DNA of 16,316 bases, from the NCBI GenBank assembly GCA_964545075.1, contig CAZJFS010000097.1:1-16316 (forward strand). Reading direction: 5' to 3'. A program made the translations under genes and the position numbers. Below the pieces are notes generated by a model. That model worked only from the letters and a program-made list of their open reading frames with translations, ran no database searches and had not been told where the DNA came from. Each line of letters opens with the position of its first letter. Position 1 is the first letter of the stretch. Shown here piece by piece: positions 1 to 7,547 of the stretch. Source of the DNA: DAOPXV01 sp035352535 (GTDB taxonomy: Bacteria > Muiribacteriota > UBA9980).

Positions 1-3000
1 GTTAGTATAAAATTTTGCCTTGGCCGGATCGCCCGTAGTAGTTAAATTAATCGACGTGCCGTTGGTCCCGTTGGTCGCTATGTTATTATAGGCATCCTTG
101 GCGGTTATGATATTGGTAAAACCTACTCCGGCAACCTGAGGCGTAGCCGAAGCTACCGTATAACTTGCTATGGTGCCTGGAAGAATTGTCAGCGTATCGG
201 ATTCTATGCTTGTGACCCCATTGGCCGTAAAAATTATGCTCATATCTTCAGCTTTTTCATATTTCAACCCGACAAAGGTCGCAACACCTAAAGAAACCTT
301 GGCCGTAGCGGTACCTTTGAGCATATCGGTTCCGACGCTTCGCGCGGCGGCAATTACCGTAGCGTTATCAGTCGTTCTAACGTTATCATACTGATCGACT
401 ATCTTTATTTGCGGCTGCTGAGCAAAAGCTATTCCGGCAGTCGGGTTCGAGCCGCCTCCGGAAGGCTGGCGTTCGATAAGAAGCTTGGCGGCCGTGCCGG
501 CGTTAACATCAAAAGTATTCGACGGGCCGGTTTTTCCTGGAACGGTTGCCGTTATAACATTGTTCGATCTCGACATGGTTATCGTAACGTTTCCCGTCCA
601 CACGCCCGCGGTGAATGCCGGCGTTATCGCCGGGGAAATCTTGGTGGTAAGATCAGAAAGGTTGGTTTTGGCATTAAAAGTCAGATCGACGTTACCGTGA
701 TCATCAACCGCCTTCACGGTTATCTGGAAAGGAACGCCGGCCGTCTGAGGTGAATTTATGGTATCTATTAAAAAACTCGTGGACACGCCGGAGACCCATG
801 AAACGTATGTAGTGGATTCCTTTCCGGAAGCGGTGTCCTTGATGGTTACCATTTTGTTGTTGTCAGCCGCCGTATTTGTAATACTCATCGTAGCGCTGCC
901 AGTGCCATGAAACGCAGTCGCGCCGGCATAAGTTCCGTTAGGATCGGCCGCGTCGCTGACGCCGAGGCCGGACCAGTTTATCGTTCCGGTAGTCCCGGCT
1001 ATCGTTAGCGTTCCGTCGCCGCTATATGTTTTAATGGTGTTATTATTGGCGTCTTTAGCCGTGATCGCGAGCGCTATCGGGGAGCCCGCCGTCTGCGTCA
1101 CCTGATCGGGGATTATCTCGAAATGATCGAGAGCCGTCGAAGCCGAAACGGTTATGACGCTAGATTGAGTCGCTGTAAGCCCTGAAGAAAGCGGACCGTT
1201 AAAATTAAGCCTTATATTTTCCTGTTTGTTGTAGCTTAAATTTAAGAATGTAGCCGTGCCGGCCACGACTTTTGAAGTAACCGAGCCCTTAAGCGTATCG
1301 CCGGGCGGATTGAGATTCGCCTCCTGAATGGCGGAAACCGTAATGGTCGTAGAATTATCGCTGGTTATAACGTTAAAATAAGCGTCCGTAACGCTGACCT
1401 TGGGCTGGGTTGTAAACACGGCGCCGGCCGTAGCCGCGGCCGAAGGCTGCTGGGTCATGTAGAGCTTGTTAGGAACGTTAGGCGACACGGTTATATTGTT
1501 AGAATAAGCCTTGATAAGCCCGGGAGATGAAAACTCCATATTGAACGATTCGGTTTTTTCGTATTTAAGATCGGTAAATTGAACGATGCCGAGAGCGACG
1601 GGTTTCGACGTGGTACCTTTAACAAGAGAAACGCCGAGGGTCCCGGTGGCGACTGTAATATTTCCAAAATAACCCGTAACGACATTTCCAAACTGATCCT
1701 GGACCGCGACCCACGGCTGGGTCGAAAGAGCGTTGCCGGCTACCGCTAGAAGCGACGGCTGCCTTGTAATGGCGAGCCTGTCGGCCGCCGCGGAAGTTAC
1801 CGTAACTTTGTCGGATTCAACATTAGTAAGCCCGATGGCGGTGAAATCTATTATCATTTCTTCGGCTTTATTGTAACTCAAATCCGTGAATGTAGCCACG
1901 CCGTTTACAACCTGTTTGGATATAGCGCCCTTGATCGTCGAACTGCCGAGGCTTCCGACGGAAGCGGTTACGACCGTGGAATTATCGGTAGTGATTATAT
2001 TCCCGTAAGAATCGCTTATCTTTATTACCGGCTGCTGCGCGAACTGGGTTCCGGCGACGGGCGCCGCCGAAGGCTGGGTCGTTATAACAAGCTTAGATGC
2101 GTTATCCGGGCTCGTGGTAATATTATCGGAAATTACCGTTTTCGTGCCGTCGGTAGCGGTTATGGTAAATGTTTCAACCTTCTTGTTTTTCATATAATAC
2201 GTAGCGGTGCCGTTGGAAATATTGTAGGTCACCGGGGCGGATTTAGTCGTAACGTAGTTGCTGTCGGTATAAAAAGTCGCGCCCGTGGCCGTCGTCGTTA
2301 AAGTCAGCGTAACCGAGCTGTTGGTGGTTATGGTATTATCATAAGCGTCCTTCGCCGAAACGGTTCCAAAAAAACCCGCGCCGGCTATCTGGTTGGAAAC
2401 CTGCGTTATAACATATTTGTTTATCGAAGGGTCCGGATTAACCGTAAAGGTATTGGAATTTCCGGGTCTTGAAGCGGCGGTGGCCGTAATTACTATATTC
2501 GACTGTGATTTTTTAATTGAAATGTTGCCGGTCCATGCGCCGTTAACGAAGTTACCGGTAGTCGTGGGGTTTATCGTTCCCGTAGTATCAGAAAGCGCCG
2601 CTGGAGCGGTATAAGTGGCGTCGGTATTGCCGAAGGCGTCCCTGGCTGTTATCGTCACGGAAAAAGCGGCGCCCGCGGTCTTCGGCGAGGAAATCGAAGA
2701 GATATCGAAATGGTGGAACGAGCCGGATATCCAGGAAATGGTCGTAGTGGCCTGAATGGACGAAGCCGTGTCCTTCATCGTAACCGTCTTATTGGCGTCT
2801 ACCGCCGTATTCGTAAGACCGATGGTCGCCGCGCCCGAAACGAAACCAGTTCCGTCATATGCGCCCGTAGGCTTCACGCCTTTTCCGGACCATGTCACGC
2901 CGGTCACGCCGGCGATCGAAAGCGTTCCTTCCGAATTGAACGCGGTAATGGTATTTCCATACGTATCTTTAGCTATAGCGGTTAACGATACTATGCTTCC

Positions 3001-3999
3001 CGCCACCTGCGGACTGTTGGAGGTCAGGTCGAAATGATGAAGGGACGCCGGAGTAACCTCGATAACGCCCGTTTCAGCCGTCGCGAGCGAACCTGATTTA
3101 AAGCGCACCTTGATGTTTTCGGCTTTTACGTATAAAAAATTGGTGAAATTCGCGACGCCCGCGATAGCCGTGGCGGTTAACGTTCCCTGCAGCGCGCTCG
3201 TGCCGGTGCTTCCGCGCTCCGCCGTAATGACGGTGGAGTTATCGGCCGTGATGACGTTGCCGTAATTGTCGCAGACGCTGACGCTCACGGGAACCGACGT
3301 AGTGGCGAAATAATTTCCGGCCATGACCGAAGACGCCGGCTGCTTGACGAGGAGTATCTTGGAAGCCGCGCCCGGGTTTACCACTACCTCGCACGTGCCG
3401 AGTTTTCCGGCGGCGCTGACGGTGATGACAACCTTCGAGGAAGCCTGAGTGATGGCGAGATTTCCAGTCCAGAGGCCATTGGATAAATTAGTGGTGACCG
3501 AGGGCGTGATAGTGCCCGTAGTATCGGTTACATTCACGGAAGAATTATAAGAAGTCTTGACGTTGTTGGACACGTCAAGCGCCCTGATAGTGACCTGAAA
3601 CAACGAACCGGCCGTTTTAGCCGAGTTTATGACGGGAACGATTTCAAAACGGTCGAGCTGCGTGGCGTCTATCCACGTAAGCGACGATGTCGAGCTCTTA
3701 TTCGTCGTCGAATCGGTTATAGCTATAGTCTTCGAAGAATCAATGGCCGTATCGCTGATATAAATTTTAGCCGATCCGCCCGAAAAAGCGGCCGCGGTGA
3801 ACGAACCGCTTCCCGAGCCCTTATTCGTTACGCCGGTTCCGCCCCAGACGACCGTTCCGGTGGCGCCGCTTATCAAAAGCAGGCCGTTTCTCGAATAATC
3901 GGTCACCAGGTTTCCAAACGCGTCCCTGGCCGATACCGATATTTCAATAGTGCCTCCGGCTTTTTGAGGGCTGTTGGTGGTTATGTCGAAATGATCGAA
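1..3999 (-). repeat. Array of alternating Ig-like protein modules (types A, B, C, D)
   Basis: Translating the frame gives four module types. A (FD(I/L).SNSPQ.AG, ends near STT.SW): about 3999-3661, 3042-2719, 1131-781. B (F.I..I.SPKTAG, then LSDTTGTI and WTGN): about 3660-3370, 2718-2430, 780-493. C (KL.I.QPS..AG, then DNSTV and GVATFT.L.Y.KAE): about 3369-3043, 2100-1786, 1785-1474, 1473-1132, 492-172. D (Y.V....PQ.AG.GF, then AKDAY and FYT): about 2424-2101 and 171-1 (cut by the edge). The order from the N-terminus is A-B-C, A-B-D-C-C-C, A-B-C-D. Module edges are approximate, set by eye from repeated motifs. Confidence 0.85.
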
Positions 4000-4755
4000 T
4001 TTTTCGGCCACGAGGTTCATCTTATTAGCGATTACGCTGAAAGATTCCGATTGCGATTGATTTATTTCGGCGACTATGGCCGTTCTTGTTTTAGTTGGAT
4101 TTTCAGCTATATACTGATCGACGGCGACCTTGGTCTGGTCAATGTATTCCCATAATTTCGAGGGTCTCGAATCGGAGACCGTCATTTGCGTTTCAAGCTT
4201 TAATTTTTTTATGATATTGGAAGCGATCACGGCGTCCTCATTTAACCCGCCGGATGTTTTATAAGGCTGTGAAACATCCACCACCGTGTTCGAAGCCATA
4301 CTCGAATTTATGGTTCCTATTATTATTTCATTTTGAGATCCGCCCACTATTAAGGAAACGGCTAAACCCTTATATTCTCCGGTAAATGAAAATGTACCGC
4401 TTTCAGTAATTTTCTGGTCAAGTATCTGATCGGTGCGAATGTTTTTTAAAGCGACGAGCGAACTCTGGCCCGGAGCTAAAAGCAAATGGGTTTTTAGTGA
4501 GCTCTGATCCGGGATCGAACCCAACTGCGTTTCAAGCTGGCTCCGGCCAGGAGCGGGAATCAACCCGGAACCCTCCAGCATGACCGATGACAGAATACTT
4601 CCGGAAACGGTTCCGGTGATCGTGATGGAATTGCCGCCGGTAGGCGTCGAAGTCGAGGAACCGCCGCCGCCGCCACCGCAACCAAATATCGTCGTAACGA
4701 CAAAAATCGAAAAAAAGATGAATAATAACGAATGAATAAAATTTCTTGACCTCAT
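1..4755 (-). CDS. Giant Ig-like-repeat surface lipoprotein (3' part outside window)
   Basis: An uninterrupted minus-strand frame runs from ATG at 4755-4753 to the left edge (1585 codons, no stop), so the protein is larger still. AAGGGGGAAA at 4761-4770 lies 5 bases before the ATG and supports the start. Residues 1-26 form a lipoprotein signal: basic N-terminus, Phe/Ile-rich core, then I-F-G-C with C26 the lipidation site, followed by six Gly and a Ser/Thr linker. Residues about 35-250 form a unique region. From about residue 253 the protein is a chain of roughly 95-115-residue beta modules with recurring motifs such as SPQTAG, DAYGN-ITTDNSTV, GVATFT and WTGN. These resemble bacterial Ig-like or filamin/invasin-type domains. 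The likely role is a stalk or adhesin anchored in the outer membrane or facing the periplasm; ligand and function are unknown. The lipobox has Phe at -2, which is unusual but tolerable. Lipoprotein and repeat calls are strong; an adhesin role is inference. Confidence 0.93.
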   Translation of the reverse strand, partial: MRSRNFIHSLLFIFFSIFVVTTIFGCGGGGGGSSTSTPTGGNSITITGTVSGSILSSVMLEGSGLIPAPGRSQLETQLGSIPDQSSLKTHLLLAPGQSSLVALKNIRTDQILDQKITESGTFSFTGEYKGLAVSLIVGGSQNEIIIGTINSSMASNTVVDVSQPYKTSGGLNEDAVIASNIIKKLKLETQMTVSDSRPSKLWEYIDQTKVAVDQYIAENPTKTRTAIVAEINQSQSESFSVIANKMNLVAEKFDHFDITTNSPQKAGGTIEISVSARDAFGNLVTDYSRNGLLLISGATGTVVWGGTGVTNKGSGSGSFTAAAFSGGSAKIYISDTAIDSSKTIAITDSTTNKSSTSSLTWIDATQLDRFEIVPVINSAKTAGSLFQVTIRALDVSNNVKTSYNSSVNVTDTTGTITPSVTTNLSNGLWTGNLAITQASSKVVITVSAAGKLGTCEVVVNPGAASKILLVKQPASSVMAGNYFATTSVPVSVSVCDNYGNVITADNSTVITAERGSTGTSALQGTLTATAIAGVANFTNFLYVKAENIKVRFKSGSLATAETGVIEVTPASLHHFDLTSNSPQVAGSIVSLTAIAKDTYGNTITAFNSEGTLSIAGVTGVTWSGKGVKPTGAYDGTGFVSGAATIGLTNTAVDANKTVTMKDTASSIQATTTISWISGSFHHFDISSISSPKTAGAAFSVTITARDAFGNTDATYTAPAALSDTTGTINPTTTGNFVNGAWTGNISIKKSQSNIVITATAASRPGNSNTFTVNPDPSINKYVITQVSNQIAGAGFFGTVSAKDAYDNTITTNSSVTLTLTTTATGATFYTDSNYVTTKSAPVTYNISNGTATYYMKNKKVETFTITATDGTKTVISDNITTSPDNASKLVITTQPSAAPVAGTQFAQQPVIKISDSYGNIITTDNSTVVTASVGSLGSSTIKGAISKQVVNGVATFTDLSYNKAEEMIIDFTAIGLTNVESDKVTVTSAAADRLAITRQPSLLAVAGNALSTQPWVAVQDQFGNVVTGYFGNITVATGTLGVSLVKGTTSKPVALGIVQFTDLKYEKTESFNMEFSSPGLIKAYSNNITVSPNVPNKLYMTQQPSAAATAGAVFTTQPKVSVTDAYFNVITSDNSTTITVSAIQEANLNPPGDTLKGSVTSKVVAGTATFLNLSYNKQENIRLNFNGPLSSGLTATQSSVITVSASTALDHFEIIPDQVTQTAGSPIALAITAKDANNNTIKTYSGDGTLTIAGTTGTINWSGLGVSDAADPNGTYAGATAFHGTGSATMSITNTAADNNKMVTIKDTASGKESTTYVSWVSGVSTSFLIDTINSPQTAGVPFQITVKAVDDHGNVDLTFNAKTNLSDLTTKISPAITPAFTAGVWTGNVTITMSRSNNVITATVPGKTGPSNTFDVNAGTAAKLLIERQPSGGGSNPTAGIAFAQQPQIKIVDQYDNVRTTDNATVIAAARSVGTDMLKGTATAKVSLGVATFVGLKYEKAEDMSIIFTANGVTSIESDTLTILPGTIASYTVASATPQVAGVGFTNIITAKDAYNNIATNGTNGTSINLTTTGDPAKAKFYTN

Positions 4756-4877
4756 AAGTGTTTCCCCCTTCAGCTAAGCTGACTTTTTAAATATTATAAA
4801 ATTATTCGCGAAAATAAAAAAGAGTAAACTGCAGTACACAACTTACTCATTACAAACGATATTTAAAATCATAAAAA

Positions 4878-4890
4878 ATTATAGCATGAT
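4878..4890 (-). promoter_or_regulatory. Possible extended -10 promoter for the Ig-repeat lipoprotein
   Basis: On the minus strand the bases read TGCTATAAT (4886-4878), an extended -10 element with a perfect TATAAT. No good -35 hexamer lies 16-18 bases upstream, which extended -10 promoters can tolerate. Transcription would start near 4871, leaving a leader of about 115 bases. A second TATAAT reads on the minus strand at 4798-4793 without a -35. AT-rich DNA produces such matches by chance, so the call is tentative. Confidence 0.35.
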
Positions 4891-4895
4891 AATTT

Positions 4896-4934
4896 TGAAA
4901 CAAAAATTTTTGTCTCATTTTTTTGATCAAAAAA
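4896..4934. promoter_or_regulatory. Two adjacent AT-rich palindromes, possible operator
   Basis: Positions 4896-4917 form a 22-base inverted repeat with 10 of 11 pairs matching, around the core CAAAAATTTTTG (4901-4912). Positions 4919-4934 are a perfect 16-base palindrome, TTTTTTGATCAAAAAA. Both lie between the divergent genes and just upstream of the putative minus-strand extended -10 at 4878-4890, where a repressor or activator dimer could act. The binding role is inference; poly-A/T tracts also make such symmetry easy to obtain by chance. Confidence 0.35.
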
Positions 4935-5065
4935 TTTCTTTCAATTATCTTCATAACTTAAAAAAATAACAGGCCAATATTATCGAAGTAAAAACTCCGA
5001 CGTTCTAATTGTATCTTATGTTTAAACAAAAGTCAATAATAGAATCTTTTTTTTACCCGCGGATG

Positions 5066-5094
5066 TTGACAAAATCTATTCGCGCCCTTATAAT
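5066..5094 (+). promoter_or_regulatory. Perfect-consensus sigma-70 promoter of the PLD gene
   Basis: TTGACA at 5066-5071 and TATAAT at 5089-5094 are separated by exactly 17 bases, the ideal housekeeping sigma-factor promoter. Transcription should start around 5101, giving a leader of about 70 bases before the ATG at 5170. It points away from the Ig-repeat lipoprotein gene. The rest of 4771-5065 is AT-rich and holds no gene that I can see. Confidence 0.85.
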
Positions 5095-5169
5095 TAATGT
5101 ACGCATAAAAAAAACATCAATTGCGTTGATTTTCAAAATTAATTTATAAAATACGTGCGGAGGTAACTT

Positions 5170-6963
5170 ATGAGAAAAGGAAGACTGGTACTATCTTTAC
5201 TGTGCTTATTCTCATTGTTTTTGTTCGCGGCCGCCACTAACGCGTACGCCGTAGCGACTGAAAAAAATAACTTTGAACTCTACTTCGGCCCGTCGGCCGA
5301 CCATACTAAAACCATAGACAACTTTTTCGTCGCCTTCGTCGATTCAGCCAAAGAAACGCTTGACGGAGCTTTTTACGAACTGCGCCTTCAGAGTATCACC
5401 GACGCCTTCCTGCGCGCGAAAAAACGCGGAGTTAAAGTACGCCTGGTTACCGATACCGATAACTATGGAAACGAATTCATGGCCCAGCTCATAAAAGCAG
5501 GAATAGAAGTAAAACAGGAAAACCGCTCGGCCATAATGCACAATAAATTCGCGATAGTCGATTCCATCAAAGTATGGACCGGCTCCTTCAACCTCACCGA
5601 CACATGCAGCTATAACAACAACAATAACGCCATGAATTTTTATTCGAAAGAATTGAGCCAGATCTATCAGCGCGAATTCGATAAAATGTTCGTGGACGGT
5701 AAATTCGGGCCTTCGAAACCATCAGATCTGGACAAACAAAAGATCGAAATACCAATCCTCGGAAAAAAATCGGAGGTCGAGGTTTTATTCGCCCCTCAGG
5801 ACGATCCCAACGATCACATATATGAATTATTGAAGGGCGCGAAAAAAGAGATCATATTCATGCAGTTCGCTTTCACGGCCAACGGCATCTCCGACATGCT
5901 CATCGAAAAATCCAAGGCCGGAATTAAAGTAGCCGGCATATTTGACTCGAAGCTCTACCGCTCCACCGGACCTTATTCCGAATTTTTCAAACTGACCAAC
6001 GAAGATATAAAGATCATTCTCGCCGACAACCCGACCGGCAAATTCCATCACAAGATATTCCTGGTAGATCCTTCGGAAGAAGACGGTTTCGTCATAACCG
6101 GCTCCGAAAACTCATCCAGCAACGGCGACAAGGCTAACGATGAAAACGTCATAGTGATACATAACTCAAAAGTGGCACAGGCTTATTTCGCTGAATTTAA
6201 ACGCCTTTTCGGTGATTTTGCAAACGCATACGCCACATGCGTGAACGTTTACGTAAAACCCGAAGAAAAAATCTCCGGCGTCAACCTGGTTTTCAACGCG
6301 AACGGCAAGCCCGTCGACAAGATCGAAATCAGCTATCCCGCCCGCTGGACGCTCAACGGCGATGAAAAAGTAAACCTTTTCACGCTCGACCAGAAACCGT
6401 TGCCTAAAGGCACCATAATATTCGGCAAAAAAGGCTTCACAGCCAACAATCTCGATCTGAAAGCCTTCGGAAAGAGCAGTTTCGTCGTATTCAACTTCCA
6501 GAAACTTACCGCTCCCAAAATAAAGGGCGGCTACAACCTGTATGTTAAATGCGCCCATCAAAGCGGCGAAAAGCTTCTACCACTCAAATCGATGCCCGGC
6601 ATTGAAGTTTCCGACCAGATCGCGAGCGATGAAAACGTGGCTTCGTTCGAATCGTTGCTTCAAAAAATGTATCTTTCCTACTCGGAACTTTTAAACATCC
6701 AGGAAAATTCCACGAATAAAGAAATGTTTGAAAAACTTTTAAAGAACTGGCAAAATAATTACTTCGAGGTCAAAGAGGTTATCCTCACCGACGTCAAAGC
6801 TCAAAACTATGATAAATTGGATGTATTTCTCGAAGTGTACCAGAAACTTGACGCGGAACAAAAATCGAAGATGCCTGGACTTATAAAAGATCTCAAACAA
6901 ATTTTGAAAACGCACTCTGCGGCTGGCGACGAAGAAGCCGCAAGACGGCTGAAACTTTTGTAA
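5170..6963 (+). CDS. Exported phospholipase D-family protein with two HKD motifs
   Basis: 597 residues starting at ATG, with GGAGGT (5159-5164) 5 bases upstream. Residues 1-27 are a signal peptide (basic start, Leu/Phe-rich core, likely cut after A-Y-A27), so the enzyme acts in the periplasm or outside the cell. Two PLD half-domains follow. The first has H124-x-K126-x4-D131 with a downstream GSFN; the second has H293-x-K295-x4-D300 with GSEN. Both catalytic motifs are intact, so a two-half active site is expected, hydrolysing or exchanging phosphodiester bonds. Whether the substrate is a phospholipid or nucleic acid cannot be told. Residues about 350-597 are an extra C-terminal part that I do not recognise: a beta-rich stretch (about 365-480), then a helical, Lys/Glu-rich tail. 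The gene stands alone, with its own strong promoter and a terminator 100 bases after the stop. Confidence 0.93.
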   Translation: MRKGRLVLSLLCLFSLFLFAAATNAYAVATEKNNFELYFGPSADHTKTIDNFFVAFVDSAKETLDGAFYELRLQSITDAFLRAKKRGVKVRLVTDTDNYGNEFMAQLIKAGIEVKQENRSAIMHNKFAIVDSIKVWTGSFNLTDTCSYNNNNNAMNFYSKELSQIYQREFDKMFVDGKFGPSKPSDLDKQKIEIPILGKKSEVEVLFAPQDDPNDHIYELLKGAKKEIIFMQFAFTANGISDMLIEKSKAGIKVAGIFDSKLYRSTGPYSEFFKLTNEDIKIILADNPTGKFHHKIFLVDPSEEDGFVITGSENSSSNGDKANDENVIVIHNSKVAQAYFAEFKRLFGDFANAYATCVNVYVKPEEKISGVNLVFNANGKPVDKIEISYPARWTLNGDEKVNLFTLDQKPLPKGTIIFGKKGFTANNLDLKAFGKSSFVVFNFQKLTAPKIKGGYNLYVKCAHQSGEKLLPLKSMPGIEVSDQIASDENVASFESLLQKMYLSYSELLNIQENSTNKEMFEKLLKNWQNNYFEVKEVILTDVKAQNYDKLDVFLEVYQKLDAEQKSKMPGLIKDLKQILKTHSAAGDEEAARRLKLL

Positions 6964-7063
6964 AACGCATCGATTTTTATGACGCCGCCCGGGGAGCACT
7001 TGAAAAAATTTCCGCGCGTTCGATAATTTAAAGCTAACGCAAAAGCTGTAAAATATGGATTTA

Positions 7064-7102
7064 AGTCAGGGGTTCGTTGAATTACGTTCCCCTGGCTTTT
7101 TT
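7064..7102 (+). terminator. Intrinsic terminator after the PLD gene
   Basis: AGTCAGGGG (7064-7072) pairs with CCCCTGGCT (7089-7097), nine pairs including one G-T, around a 16-base loop. A run of six T begins at 7097. It lies 100 bases after the PLD stop and before the next promoter. Confidence 0.8.
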
Positions 7103-7145
7103 ATTCCTCATTTTAATTTACAAGTCCCTTTCATTTTATTCCGCT

Positions 7146-7213
7146 CGCCCTTGCGGCGGCCTTCGGCCAGGGCGCGTCAACTCCGCGCTCGTCATTGCCC
7201 GAGGAAGGACAAT
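7146..7213. repeat. GC-rich hairpin island, possible interspersed repeat
   Basis: CGCCCT (7146-7151) and GGCC (7158-7161) on the left pair with GGCC-AGGGCG (7165-7174) around a TTC loop, leaving TGCGGC bulged. A second small hairpin follows: ATTGCC (7194-7199) with GG-A-CAAT (7208-7213). The island sits in AT-rich intergenic DNA and its base composition stands out. Its right half resembles the CGTCATTGC...CAATC palindromic repeats scattered in many bacterial genomes. That resemblance is from memory and only partial. One copy is visible here, so repeat status is unproven. Confidence 0.35.
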
Positions 7214-7224
7214 CAACATTTTTC

Positions 7225-7254
7225 TTGAAAAGCAAGGCTAAGTTGTGGTAAAAT
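7225..7254 (+). promoter_or_regulatory. Promoter of the valS operon, probably leaderless
   Basis: TTGAAA (7225-7230), an 18-base spacer, then TAAAAT (7249-7254) preceded by TGG, an extended -10. Transcription would start at about 7260-7262, only 2-4 bases before the ATG at 7264. That ATG has no Shine-Dalgarno sequence, which fits a leaderless message. Confidence 0.6.
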
Positions 7255-7263
7255 TATGGGATT

Positions 7264-7545
7264 ATGAAACGTAAGACTACTTTAAAAAAAGAGATAGCGG
7301 AGGATAATATAAATCCCATCTGCGTGGATTGCGCCAACGACTGCAAGCAGGAAGCTACGGTTGCCATATTGACCTGCCCGCAGAAAATAAAGCGCGACGA
7401 ACAGCTGGAACTTTTCACCAAGGCCGGAAAAGCCAGAAAGGCAAAGGACAAAGACTGCGATACTCCGAAGGATCCCCTGGCGAAATATAGAAAAACATTC
7501 ATTATAGAAGATAAAACCGTCAAAAAAAGAAAGCGGAGGGAATAA
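7264..7545 (+). CDS. Small Cys-motif, highly basic protein upstream of valS
   Basis: 93 residues, not recognised. Near the N-terminus it carries C-x2-C-x3-C-x10-C (in PICVDCANDCKQ and LTCPQ), four cysteines that could hold zinc or a small iron-sulfur centre. A fifth cysteine lies further on. The remainder is dense in Lys/Arg and ends in KKRKRRE, which suggests nucleic-acid or ribosome contact. There is no signal peptide or membrane segment. The ATG is the only Met and no in-frame upstream start exists (TAA at 7249-7251), so the start is firm despite the absent ribosome binding site. The stop is 2 bases before valS, so the two are surely cotranscribed, and valS's SD lies inside this gene's last codons. 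A role in translation is guessed only from that link. Confidence 0.8.
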   Translation: MKRKTTLKKEIAEDNINPICVDCANDCKQEATVAILTCPQKIKRDEQLELFTKAGKARKAKDKDCDTPKDPLAKYRKTFIIEDKTVKKRKRRE

Positions 7546-7547
7546 TT

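Noticed and set aside
409..753. Open frames on the plus strand across the lipoprotein region (also 170-394, 2710-3037)
   Set aside because: The opposite strand holds one continuous frame of 1585 codons with repeated Ig-like motifs; the plus-strand frames are shadows.
6166..6561. A 131-codon minus-strand frame inside the PLD gene
   Set aside because: It is a shadow of the PLD frame, which has two intact HKD motifs, a signal peptide, an RBS and a promoter.
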